Shown: piece by piece, positions 17,163 to 25,816 of the stretch
Layout of the letters: every line of letters starts with the position of its first letter
Numbering within the stretch: position 1 is the stretch's first letter
Origin: Streptomyces sp. NBC_01669
GTDB lineage: Bacteria; Actinomycetota; Actinomycetes; Streptomycetales; Streptomycetaceae
Reading direction: 5' to 3'
Assembly (NCBI RefSeq): GCF_026339735.1
Contig: NZ_JAPEQG010000002.1
Location: forward strand, 310,001 to 374,000
Length of the DNA stretch: 64,000 nt
Made by a program: the position numbers and the translations under genes
The notes under the pieces: model-generated
Told to the model about the DNA's origin: nothing
Database searches by the model: none
The model's input: the letters and a program-made list of their open reading frames with translations, nothing else

Positions 17163-17633
17163 GTGGACGCCTGGGCACAGGCGGTTCCAGGCAGCGGGCC
17201 GGGCGGAATAGGGCGGTAGCGGTGCGCGGCAACGTGGTAGTTGCTCTGCCAGTGGAAGCCCCAGCCGGGGAACCGGTGGGGGTCGATGCGGTTGAGCTCT
17301 GTCCCGAGAAGCTTTCGTAGGAGGCGCCCGCCTCGAGCCAGTCCCCCCAGGCAGCTGAGCGCCCCGTGCTGGGACTCGCCCAACCCGCGCAGCAGCTTCC
17401 GCCAGGGCTTGACGGCTCCCTCGTCCACTGCGGGGATCAGGATGCGACGCCTTCTCGCGGAGCGTCGGCCGGTGTGGCGGCCGGGGCTCGTTCCCGTTCG
17501 GGGGCCATTTACACCAGAGCCCTCAACACGGGGGCCTTGCGGGGATACTTGGCACGCATGGGGGCGCGCGCGTGTGGGCCACTGGCTTATCTCACGAGAA
17601 CCGACAGCACTAGTACTTGACATCCTCCCCCTC
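17163..17633. other. stretch with possible gene debris
   Basis: A leftward frame shows LLRKLLGTELNRIDPHRFPG followed by WGFHWQSNYHVAAHRYRPIP, which looks protein-like but cannot be assigned. It has no start and is cut on the right by the TnpB-element hairpin. No complete gene is seen. Confidence 0.35.
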
Positions 17634-17639
17634 GTGAAC

Positions 17640-19416
17640 GACTCCGTTGGGAAATCCGTAAACCGGTGATGCCGAGTGTGCCGGGCTGCCATGATCGGCC
17701 TGTTCGCCGATCGAGGGTGGGGCTGGATGTCGCTGGAGCCGCGGGCTGATCGTGGAGTGCCGGAGCTGACTGCGCGGGTGGTGCGGGCTTCGTTCCCGAA
17801 GGGGACGCTTGCGGTCCGTGTTCGTGAGGCGCTCGGTCCGCTGTTCGAGGACGAGTCCTTCGCCGAGGCGTTCCCCGGACGGGGGCGGCCGGCGGTCTCG
17901 CCTGGGGCATTGGCGCTGGTGTCGGTGCTGCAGTATGCCGAGGGGCTCACCGACCGGCAGGCCGCTGACCAGGTCCGGGCCCGGATGGACTGGAAGTTCC
18001 TCCTCGGTCTTGAGCTGGACGACCCGGGGTTCGACTTCTCCGTCCTTTGCGACTTCCGTGCCCGGCTGCTCGAGCACGGTCTGGAGGAGAAGGTCCTGGA
18101 CCTGATCCTTGAGCGCATCTCCGGGCTCGGGCTGCTGCGCGCGGGGGGCCGTCAGCGGACCGACTCCACCCACGTGCTCGCGGCGGTGCGGACGTTGAAC
18201 CGGATGGAGTTCGTGGGCGAGACCCTGCGGGCTGCGCTGGAGGCCCTGTCAGCGGCGGCCCCGCAGTGGCTGTCCGCGCTGGTCACCGAAAACTGGGTCA
18301 GACGATACGGCGCCCGGATCGACTCCTACCGCTTCCCCAAGGGGGAGAACGTGCGCCAGGAGTGGGCCGAACAGGTAGGCCGTGACGGCTTCACGATCCT
18401 TGAGGCCGCCTTCGCTCCCGGCTCTCCGGACTGGCTGCGGGAGATCCCCGCCGTCCAGGTCCTGCGCCGGGCCTGGGTCGAGCAGTACCACCGTGATGGC
18501 GAGGGGGTGCACTGGCGGGAGGGCAAGGACCTCCCGCCGGGCAGACGCCGACTGTCCTCGCCCTACGACCCGGACGCCCGCTACGGCGTGAAGCGGGGAT
18601 CGGGCTGGTGCGGCTACAAGACGCACCTGAGCGAGACCTGCGAACCCGATGTCCCACATCTGATCACCCACGTGGTGACCACGGATGCGACGGTCGCCGA
18701 CACCGAGCTGACCGACGTGGTCCACCAAGGCCTGGCCGCACGGAAGTTACTTCCAGGCGAGCACGACGTGGACGCCGGCTATGTCACCGCCGCGCACATC
18801 GTCACCGCCCGGGACGAGTACGGGATCGAGCTGGTGGGGCCGGTCGGACTGGACACCTGCCACGAGAACCACGAAGGCGAGCACTTCACGCAGAGCGCCT
18901 TCACGATCGACTGGCAGACCAAGAAGGTCACCTGCCCCCAGGGCAAGATCAGCGCCAGCTGGTCCGACCAGCGAAAAAGCAGCGGAACTCCCATCGCGCG
19001 GGTGCACTTCACCGCCCAGGACTGCGGGAACTGCCCCGTGCGCGAGAAGTGCACCAAGGCAGCGAACGGCAAATGGGGCCGCAGCCTGACCCTGCTCCCC
19101 CAAGACCAGCAGGAGGCGCTGGAAGCGCGGCGCCGCGAGCAGCTGACCGACGAGTGGCAGCAGCGTTACAACATCCGCGCCGGCGTGGAGGGCACGATCT
19201 CCCAGGCAGTGCGGCGCACCGGCATCCGCCGGACCCGCTACACCGGCCTGCCCAAGACTCACCTCGGCAACGTCCTCGCCGCCACGGCGATCAACATCAT
19301 CCGCCTCGACGCCTGGCTCGACGACACACCCATCGGCAAGACCAGAACCACACATCTCGCCGCACTTGACCTGACCGCCTGACCGTCAGCCGATTCGCGG
19401 ATTTCCCAACGGAGTC
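17640..19416. mobile_element. IS1182-family element inserted in the end hairpin of a TnpB element
   Basis: Perfect 19-bp inverted repeats: GACTCCGTTGGGAAATCCG at 17640-17658 and its complement at 19398-19416. The 6-bp direct repeat GTGAAC flanks it (17634-17639 and 19417-19422). Removing the element restores CCCCCTC-GTGAA-CGAGGGGG, the same hairpin seen intact at 45628-45647 at the end of the second TnpB element. The insertion is therefore in the hairpin loop. Confidence 0.9.
17691..19382 (+). CDS. IS1182-family transposase
   Basis: 563 residues from the ATG at 17691; an in-frame GTG at 17676 is possible. It shows the N-terminal block FAEAFPGRGRPAVSPGALAL, the DDE-type core with RQRTDSTHVLAAVRTLNRME and DVDAGYVTAAHIV, and the cysteine cluster CGNCPVREKCTKA. 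The C-terminal RYNIRAGVEGTISQAVRRTG carries the catalytic glutamate region. The frame is unbroken, so the element is probably active or recently so. Confidence 0.9.
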   Translation: MIGLFADRGWGWMSLEPRADRGVPELTARVVRASFPKGTLAVRVREALGPLFEDESFAEAFPGRGRPAVSPGALALVSVLQYAEGLTDRQAADQVRARMDWKFLLGLELDDPGFDFSVLCDFRARLLEHGLEEKVLDLILERISGLGLLRAGGRQRTDSTHVLAAVRTLNRMEFVGETLRAALEALSAAAPQWLSALVTENWVRRYGARIDSYRFPKGENVRQEWAEQVGRDGFTILEAAFAPGSPDWLREIPAVQVLRRAWVEQYHRDGEGVHWREGKDLPPGRRRLSSPYDPDARYGVKRGSGWCGYKTHLSETCEPDVPHLITHVVTTDATVADTELTDVVHQGLAARKLLPGEHDVDAGYVTAAHIVTARDEYGIELVGPVGLDTCHENHEGEHFTQSAFTIDWQTKKVTCPQGKISASWSDQRKSSGTPIARVHFTAQDCGNCPVREKCTKAANGKWGRSLTLLPQDQQEALEARRREQLTDEWQQRYNIRAGVEGTISQAVRRTGIRRTRYTGLPKTHLGNVLAATAINIIRLDAWLDDTPIGKTRTTHLAALDLTA

Positions 19417-20770
19417 GTGAACGAGGGGGATTCCTCACTTCGCAGTGAAGGTTTCCTGCTTCGCAGCAAGTTGCCCCGTCCGGGAGGACTCCCGTTGAGG
19501 TCTTACACCCGCTCCACAGGCCGTAACCGCCAGCCCGGCGGCCAGAATGTTGCGTGCCGCGTTCACATCGCGGTCATGCGTGGTGCCGCAGTCGCACGTC
19601 CACGCGCGGACGTTCAACGGCAGTTTCTCCCGGATGGTGCCGCACGCGGAGCACAGTCTGGTGGAGGGGAACCAACGGTCGACGGCGACCAGGTTCCTTC
19701 CGTACCAGGTGCACTTGTACTCCAGCATCGAGCGCATGTCGGTCCAGGCCGCGTCCGAGATGGCGCGGGCGAGACTCCTGTTCCTGACCATGTTGCGGAC
19801 GCTCAGGTCCTCGATCACGATCGTTTGGTTCTCACGAACGAGCCGAGTGGTGAGCTGGTGCAGGAAGTCCCGGCGCCGGTCGGCGATCCGGGCATGCACC
19901 TTGGCGACCTTGACGCGGGCCTTGTCCCGGTTGCGGGAGCCCTCCTCCTTCTTCGCCAGGACCCGCTGCGCCCTGGCCAGGCGTGCACGGTCTTGGCGTT
20001 CATGGCGTGGGTTGGTGACCTTCTCCCCGGTGGACAGCGTCACGAGGCTGGTGATTCCGGCATCGATCCCGACCGCCGTATCCAGCCTCGACAGGGGCTT
20101 GACGGACGCGTCCTCACACAGCATGGACACGAACCAGCGGCCCGCGCTGTCCTGGGACACGGTCACCATGGACGGCTCCGCCCCCGCCGGGAGCGGCCGG
20201 GACCACACGATCGCGAGCGGGTTCCTCATTTTCGCGAGCGTCAGCACACCGTCGCGGTACGTGAACGCCGACTTGGTGTACTCGGCGGAGCGGCGGGTCT
20301 TCTTCTTCGACTTGAACCGGGGATACTTCGCCCGGCCCTCGAAGAAGTTCGAGAACGCCCCTTGCAGATGCCGCAGCGTCTGCTGCAACGGCACCGACGA
20401 CACCTCGGACAGGAAGGCCAGCTCGTCGGTCTTCTTCCACTGCGTCAGCATCGCCGAGGTGGCGTTGTAGTTCACCCGCTCCTGACGCTGGAACCACGCC
20501 ACCGTGCGGGCTTCCAACGCCAGGTTGTAGACCTTGCGGACACACCCGAACGTGCGCGACAGCTCCGCTGCCTGCTCGTTCGTGGGGTGGAAACGGTACT
20601 TGAACGCCCGCTTCACCAGCTCGGTCTTCACATCTCACAAACTATCAGATCCGTTCGTGAACACCGAACGGCCAGAACGGATACGCACCCGGACTCCGCC
20701 GCTTCGCGGCTACGGGCCAAGGATGCGTTTCCTCCCCGAGCTGAAGCACGGGGTATCCACGCAAGGAATT
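19417..20770. mobile_element. IS605/IS1341-type element with TnpB only
   Basis: The left part of the terminal hairpin was separated by the IS1182 insertion and lies at 17627-17639. The other end carries a hairpin around 20730-20745 (GTGCTTCAGCTCGGGGA region) that matches the corresponding end near 43850 of the second IS605 element. There is no TnpA here, so it would need a transposase from elsewhere. Confidence 0.75.
19435..20631 (-). CDS. tnpB: TnpB RNA-guided nuclease (IS605 OrfB)
   Basis: 398 residues, uninterrupted. An N-terminal helix-turn-helix region (MKTELVKRAFKYRFHPTNEQ, then LSRTFGCVRKVYNLALEART) precedes the RuvC-like nuclease with D in VGIDAGITSLVT, E in IVIEDLSVRNMV and D in THDRDVNAARNILAAG. 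The zinc ribbon CSACG...CDCG is intact. TnpB proteins cut DNA guided by an RNA made from the 3' end of the element. That end here is split from its flank by the IS1182 at 17640-19416, so the native guide is lost or replaced. Confidence 0.9.
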   Translation of the reverse strand: MKTELVKRAFKYRFHPTNEQAAELSRTFGCVRKVYNLALEARTVAWFQRQERVNYNATSAMLTQWKKTDELAFLSEVSSVPLQQTLRHLQGAFSNFFEGRAKYPRFKSKKKTRRSAEYTKSAFTYRDGVLTLAKMRNPLAIVWSRPLPAGAEPSMVTVSQDSAGRWFVSMLCEDASVKPLSRLDTAVGIDAGITSLVTLSTGEKVTNPRHERQDRARLARAQRVLAKKEEGSRNRDKARVKVAKVHARIADRRRDFLHQLTTRLVRENQTIVIEDLSVRNMVRNRSLARAISDAAWTDMRSMLEYKCTWYGRNLVAVDRWFPSTRLCSACGTIREKLPLNVRAWTCDCGTTHDRDVNAARNILAAGLAVTACGAGVRPQRESSRTGQLAAKQETFTAK

Positions 20771-21116
20771 TGGGATGAGATTGGGAGGCGTCGGCGGCAC
20801 GTCGTGTTCGATGTTCATGAGAAACGACAGCGCCCCCAGCGCGCCCCGCCGTCGCTGGGCCTCGCCTCGGGAAGCCGCGATGAGGCCTCAAGTAGCTCTG
20901 CGTAGTGTTCAGACTCCTTGGCGTCCGGCCAGGGAGCCCGCGCAAGAATCCGTTTGGCGGACCACGGCGGCCACTGCTACTTTTCCGGAGGCCGTGCGAG
21001 AGAACGAGGAGGTGGTACCCGTGAACGTATTCACATGGGTGCTCTCCTCCGGGGTCACGGTCGGGCGATAGGTCGTCCGGGAGCGCCGTTCAAGGGCACT
21101 CCCGAAAGGCACGACC
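20771..21116. other. upstream region of the hydrolase gene
   Basis: No large gene is seen. It contains the possible 16-codon leader peptide at 21021-21071, and GAACGAGGAGGTGG just before it is a strong ribosome site. Confidence 0.45.
21021..21071 (+). CDS. possible 16-residue upstream peptide
   Basis: A GTG preceded by GAGGAGGTGG (7-nt spacing) opens VNVFTWVLSSGVTVGR and a TAG, 45 bp before the hydrolase start. The ribosome site is stronger than that of most genes here. It could be a leader peptide controlling the hydrolase or the end of a decayed gene. No attenuator-like hairpin pair is evident. Confidence 0.3.
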   Translation: MNVFTWVLSSGVTVGR

Positions 21117-21857
21117 ATGCACTTCACTTCTGAACAGCGTCTCGATGGCGGCGTCCTCGAGCGCGAATTCACCCTCGGCGAGATCCCCGGCATCCTGTGG
21201 ATGCCCGCATCCGCATCTGCATCCGCACCGGTGCCGCTGATCCTGCTCGGCCACCCCCCGCTCGGACTGCACAAGATGTACCCCCGGCTGGCGGGACGGG
21301 CCCGGCACGCCGCAGCGGATGGCTTCGCCGCGGCCACCATCGAGCTCCCCGGAAGCGGTGACCGGCCCCGTTGGGCCGCCGTCGAGCAGGCCCGCGCCGA
21401 CCTGCGCAGGGCGATGAAGGCCGGCGAGCCGGTCGGCGACGAGATCATCGACGCCCTCATCCTCCCGCTCGTCGAAAAGTCCGTCCCGGAATGGCAGGCC
21501 GCCCTGGACGCCCTCCTGTCGCTGCCCGAGATCGGCGGCCCGGTCGGGTACTCGGGGGGAGTGATCTCCATCGGGACCCGACTGGCGGTGGTCGAGCCGC
21601 GCATCTCGGCCGCCGTTCTGTTCGCCGGAAGTTTCGTCCCTCGCGCCATGTTCGAGGAGGCCCGCCAAGTCACCATTCCGCTGCACGTCCTACTGCAGTG
21701 GGACGACGAAGGGAACGACCGGCAGGCGGCCCTGGACCTGTTCGACGCCTTCGGTTCCGAGGAGAAGACGCTGCACGCCAATATGGGCGGGCACACCGGC
21801 GTCCCGCAGTTCGCGGGGGACGCCGCGGCCCAGTTCCTCGCCCGACACCTGAAGTAA
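21117..21857 (+). CDS. alpha/beta hydrolase, dienelactone hydrolase-like
   Basis: 246 residues from the ATG at 21117 (GAAAGG upstream). The nucleophile elbow is GYSGG (residue ~142), strands before it read PVPLILLGHPPLG, and the catalytic histidine is probably in MGGHTGVPQF near residue 226. The acid is probably in LLQWDDEGND. The overall length and cap-less layout match dienelactone-hydrolase-type esterases. It is cytosolic (no signal peptide) and a single-gene unit; the substrate cannot be inferred. Confidence 0.8.
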   Translation: MHFTSEQRLDGGVLEREFTLGEIPGILWMPASASASAPVPLILLGHPPLGLHKMYPRLAGRARHAAADGFAAATIELPGSGDRPRWAAVEQARADLRRAMKAGEPVGDEIIDALILPLVEKSVPEWQAALDALLSLPEIGGPVGYSGGVISIGTRLAVVEPRISAAVLFAGSFVPRAMFEEARQVTIPLHVLLQWDDEGNDRQAALDLFDAFGSEEKTLHANMGGHTGVPQFAGDAAAQFLARHLK

Positions 21858-22124
21858 GGCCGGGCCCCCAGGCCACCAGCCGACGGTAAGCCGTGTTGGC
21901 CAGAATGCTGCTCATCTAGGGGCAGGTCCCGGCGCTCCTCTGTTGTTCATGCCGCGGGCCCCTGCCAACTTGGCAGGGGCCCGCGCTGCCCGAAGCCATG
22001 AACTGTTCGATTTCTGCAGTGCTTCGGGTGCTGCCCAATCTCGTGTCCAGATGCTGTCGGTTCTCGTGAACAAAGCCAGTCCCCTGAATGTGCCCCATCT
22101 GGTCAGCGCGTTGGCCGGACGCGC

Positions 22125-22961
22125 TCAGTTGGCCGGGGGAAGGCCGGTGCGGCGCGCGAGTGCGACGGTCAGGACGGACGCGGCGAGTAGGGCGGACGCC
22201 GTCCACGGCAGTGCCCCGGTTCCGGCACCGGTGAGGGCCACGCCGCCGAGCAGCGATCCGCCGGCCATGCCGATGTTCCAGCCGGTGACCCACAGAGAGT
22301 TGGCGGTGTCGGGGTCCTGGGGTGCCGCTCTGACTCCTGCGGTCTGCATCAGCGTGGGGATGCCGCCGTGGGTCGCGCCCCAGAGGAGTACGCCAAGCAG
22401 AACGGCCGCCGTGCTGTACGCGAACAGGCCGAGGGACGCCAGACACAGGGTGGCCAGGGTCAGCAGGCCGAGTGTCGCAGTGCGCAGTCGGCGGTCGGCA
22501 GTGATTCCGGCGATCCAGACGCCGCCCATGGAGCCGAGGCCGAAGACGAAGAGCACGGTCCCGGTGCTGACGTCCAGTGCCGCCCGCTCCACAAAGGGCG
22601 CGATGTAGGTGTAGAGCACGTAGAAACCGAGGACTGTCGCGATAGAGGCGGTGTTGATGGCGGCGATCCCGGGCGTTCTGATCGTGGCCAGCAGCCCTCC
22701 GCCGCGCCGCACTCGCTCTCCGGGCAGTTGGGGGAGGCGCCAGAGTGCCGCGGCGGCCAGGGCGAGGGCCAGCACGGTGAGCAGTCCGAACGTCCATCGC
22801 CAGCCGATGAGCCCGCCGAGCGCGGTGCCGGCCGGAATGCCGAGCGAGAGCCCGACGGTCATGCCCGCCAGCGCGGTGGCGATCGCCTTGCCGCTGCGCT
22901 CCGGGGCCAGGCGCGCGGCGTAGGCGGGGACCATCGCCCATAGCAGTCCGGCGAACTCTGC
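22125..22961 (-). pseudogene. MFS efflux transporter, N-terminal ~100 residues removed by an IS
   Basis: From the IS edge at 22961 the frame reads APAEFAGLLWAMVPAYAARL and continues as a DHA1-type major facilitator: GIPAGTALGGLIGWRWTFGL, VLFVFGLGSMGGVWIAGITA and NSLWVTGWNIGMAGGSLLGG. About nine of twelve membrane segments remain. The first ~100 residues and the promoter are missing, exactly at the inverted repeat of the element starting at 22962, and no matching N-terminal piece is found on its far side. Confidence 0.8.
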
Positions 22962-24195
22962 GGGTGCCGATTAATCATCCGACCTGCTCAGGCGGCATGC
23001 TGGTACTCATGCAGGGTTCCGCCGAGCCGGTCTCGTCGGTGGACCTCCAGATACGCGATCTGCCCTGGTTCGGTGATCGGTTCAGGTAGCGGGCGGAGCG
23101 GGGCGGCTTGGCCGAGGGGCCGGTGCGGCCGATGCCCGTTGTAGAACGATTCGAACTCTTGGAGCACGTGCAGGAGGTGGCTTTCGTTCCAGATCAAGGT
23201 GCGGTCCAGCAGCTCCCTGCGGCAGGTCTGTGTCCAGCGCTCCATGATGGAGTTCATTCGGGGCATCCGGACACCGCTGGTGACGACCTCCAGCCCGGCG
23301 TCGGCGAGCACGGCGTCGAAGGCCTGTGTGAACTTCGAGTCCCGGTCGCGGATCAGGAACCTGGCCCGGCCGCCTGCGTCCTGCAGGTCCATGACGAGGT
23401 TACGCCCCAGCTGCACGATCCACTGCGCGCCGGGGTGCGCGGTGGCGCCCAGGATCCGCACGCGCCTGGTGGCGTGCTCGATGACGGCGAAGACGTACAG
23501 GCGCGCGCCGGTCAGGGTGCGGGTCTCGAACAGGTCGCAGGCGAGCAGCGCGTCGGCCTGGCTGCGCAGGAAGTCGGCCCAGGTCGTGCTCTGCCGTTCG
23601 GGCGCGGGCGGGATGCCGTGCTCGCGGAGGATCTCCCAGACCGTAAAGGCGGCGACCTTGATGCCGAGAGCCGCGAGCTCGCCGTGGATGCGGCGGTACC
23701 CCCACGAGCTGTTCTCGTGGGCCAGGCGCAGCACGAGGGCGCGGATCGAGCGGACGGTGGGCGGGCGCCCGCGGCGCTTGGGCGCGCAGGTCGCGGCGTG
23801 GCGTCGCTTGAGCAGGTTGCGGTGCCGGCGCACGATCGTGTCCGGGCGTACCAGCAACAGGAGGTGCCGCAGCTTGTCCATGGGGAGGTGGTGGAGCAGG
23901 CCGACGAGGACCGCGCGGTCGGTGTCGGTGAACCTGGGCCGGCCGACCTGGCGCTGCAGGACCAGCAGTTGGTGCCGCAGCGCGAGGATCTCGACGCCTT
24001 TTGTCCCGATCGCTCATCGGCAGCAGGCGCAGGAGCGCGAAGGTGTTGGTCACGGCGAAGCAGGTCAGGCGCAGCAGCACGACAGATCATGATGCCGCCC
24101 GGCACCTGTCCCGTGAAGATCGCGGGACGAGCAGCGGGTGCCGCCCAGAGATCGGCGCCCAAGCTGCCACCTGCACGGATGATTTATCGGCACCC
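22962..24195. mobile_element. IS with 20-bp terminal repeats and a frameshifted rve transposase
   Basis: GGGTGCCGATTAATCATCCG (22962-22981) and the complement of 24176-24195 match at 19 of 20 positions. About 1.23 kb, one transposase gene. No convincing target duplication is seen, and the interrupted MFS gene does not resume on the right. A deletion therefore followed or accompanied insertion. Confidence 0.8.
22988..24080 (-). pseudogene. rve-type transposase with one frameshift
   Basis: The start MLLRLTCFAVTNTFALLRLL leads to MSDRDK, where an extra A in the run ACAAAAGG (about 23990) shifts the frame. The continuing frame gives VEILALRHQLLVLQRQVGRP and then the integrase core with D in ACDLFETRTLTGARLYVF, D in FLIRDRDSKFTQAF and E in RMNSIMERWTQTCRREL. 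Deleting one base would restore a ~363-residue protein. Confidence 0.75.
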
Positions 24196-24275
24196 GCAGT
24201 GTTGGCGTTCCGCTTCATGAAAGCTTCACGGACGGACTCGTAGGTGCCACACGATGCTCCGGTTGCCTACGGGGC

Positions 24276-24932
24276 ATGGACGGGTCTCACCTCACACGCA
24301 AACTCGCCGTCGCGGCGCATGCCGGGCTGGCCGGGTCGCTGCTCGGCGCCGCCGCCCTGCACGTCGGCTGGGCGAAGCAGGTGGATGCGGTCCGGCACAC
24401 GGTGAGCGACTACGCGCTGAGCGACGGCGCGGGGCTGGTCTTCACCGGAACCGTGGCCTGCCTCGCGGCGGGATCGACGGCGCTGCTCGCCGGACTCGTC
24501 CGGTCCGGGCTGCCGCTCAAAGCCGCGGAGACCGCCCTGCTGGGGACGTGGTGCGGCGGGATGGCCCTCACCGCCGTCTTCCCCACCGACCCGGAGGGCA
24601 GCGCCCCCTCCACGCGCGGGATGGTGCACCGGTACGCCGCGGGCGGCGCCGTGGCGGCGCTCCCGGCCGCCGGATTGCTGATCGCCCGGCAGCTCGGGGA
24701 GCTGCCCGGTTGGGAGGCGACGGCGCGGTCCCTGCGCCGGACCTCCTGGGCGAGTACGGCGGCCGGCTTCGGCTTCCTCTGCGCGCACCTGTGTGCCACG
24801 GCCCCGGCCACCCCCGCGGCACGGTCCATCGCCGGTCGGCTTGGACTGGCCGAGCGGGTGACGCTCGGGCTGGAGGCGGGCCTGCTGTTCGTGCTGGCCG
24901 GTGCGGTGCGGGCGAAGCGGGGCCGGAAGTGA
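24276..24932 (+). CDS. DUF998-family membrane protein
   Basis: 218 residues with six hydrophobic segments. The early motif VRHTVSDYALSDGAG is typical of DUF998 proteins, and PTDPEGSAPSTRGMVHRYAA is the conserved loop between helices three and four. The stop overlaps the GTG of the next gene. First gene of a five-gene block ending in a two-component system, which suggests a cell-envelope function. Confidence 0.8.
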   Translation: MDGSHLTRKLAVAAHAGLAGSLLGAAALHVGWAKQVDAVRHTVSDYALSDGAGLVFTGTVACLAAGSTALLAGLVRSGLPLKAAETALLGTWCGGMALTAVFPTDPEGSAPSTRGMVHRYAAGGAVAALPAAGLLIARQLGELPGWEATARSLRRTSWASTAAGFGFLCAHLCATAPATPAARSIAGRLGLAERVTLGLEAGLLFVLAGAVRAKRGRK

Positions 24933-25804
24933 CCTGGCTCGCCGGCGTCCTGGCGGTCCTGGACTCGTGCTGCTTCGCGGCCGGAACCCGGCTGCAGCAC
25001 TCCGCCTCCGCGAGCCCGGCGTCCTTGACGACCGTGGTCCGGCGGCCCCGCTGGCTGGCCGGGCTGGGGCTCTTCGCCGCGGGCGCGGTCCTGCACGTCA
25101 ACGCGCTGCGGCTGGCCCCGCTGACCGTGGTCCAGCCGGCCGGGGTGCTCGGGATCGTGGCGAGCGTGCTCTGGGGGCTCAGGACACAGGGCGCCCGGCT
25201 GCGACGCGGCACTGCGTGGGCGCTGGCGGCGATCCTCGTCGGGGCAGGCTCGTTCGCGGTACTCGCCGCCCTGGTCACCGTGTCCGTCCCGGTCACCACG
25301 GCGGCGCAGATCCAGGCGGGTGCGGGGGTCTGCGCCGTGGTGGCCGTCTGCCTGCTGTCCGGCCGTCTGTTCAATGGCCGCAGCCGGTGCCTGGTCCTGG
25401 GCATGGGCGGCGGCGCGGCGTACGGCTACACCTCGCTGCTGACGCGGGCCGCGACGGAGCAGTACGCCGCGCAGGGTGTGACCGCGGGCCTGCTCGGCAC
25501 GCTCGCCGGTCTCGCCGTGGCGGTCCTCGCGGGCTTCTGGCTCGTGCAGCACGCCCACGCCTCGGGCCCGCCCGAGATCACCGTGGCCTCGCTCACCCTC
25601 GTGGACCCGATGGTCGCCGTCGCCATCGGCGTCGGCCTGCTCGGCGAGGCCCCCGGCCTGACCCCGCTGACCGCCGGTGCGGGTCTGGCCTGTGCCGCCC
25701 TCGCGGTCGGCGGAGTCGTCCGTCTCTCGCGTGATGTGCCCACCGTCTCGTCCCCTTCCCCTGATTCCTCCCCCCTTCCGTCCCTTCCCCTCCCCTTTGC
25801 CTGA
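24929..25804 (+). CDS. DMT-superfamily (EamA/NIPA-like) membrane transporter
   Basis: 291 residues; the GTG at 24929 overlaps the previous stop (GTGA). Nine or ten short hydrophobic helices, with APLTVVQPAGVLGIVASVLW and TLVDPMVAVAIGVGLLGEAP, the paired motifs of drug/metabolite transporters and NIPA-type proteins. The C-terminal tail is proline- and serine-rich. It may export a lipid precursor or metabolite for the neighbouring glycosyltransferase. Confidence 0.8.
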   Translation: MTWLAGVLAVLDSCCFAAGTRLQHSASASPASLTTVVRRPRWLAGLGLFAAGAVLHVNALRLAPLTVVQPAGVLGIVASVLWGLRTQGARLRRGTAWALAAILVGAGSFAVLAALVTVSVPVTTAAQIQAGAGVCAVVAVCLLSGRLFNGRSRCLVLGMGGGAAYGYTSLLTRAATEQYAAQGVTAGLLGTLAGLAVAVLAGFWLVQHAHASGPPEITVASLTLVDPMVAVAIGVGLLGEAPGLTPLTAGAGLACAALAVGGVVRLSRDVPTVSSPSPDSSPLPSLPLPFA

Positions 25805-25816
25805 TAGGAGCACCAC

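Noticed and set aside
23985..23998. Frameshift in the IS transposase considered as programmed
   Set aside because: The required shift is +1 at a plain A-run without a typical slip heptamer, so a simple one-base insertion is the better explanation.
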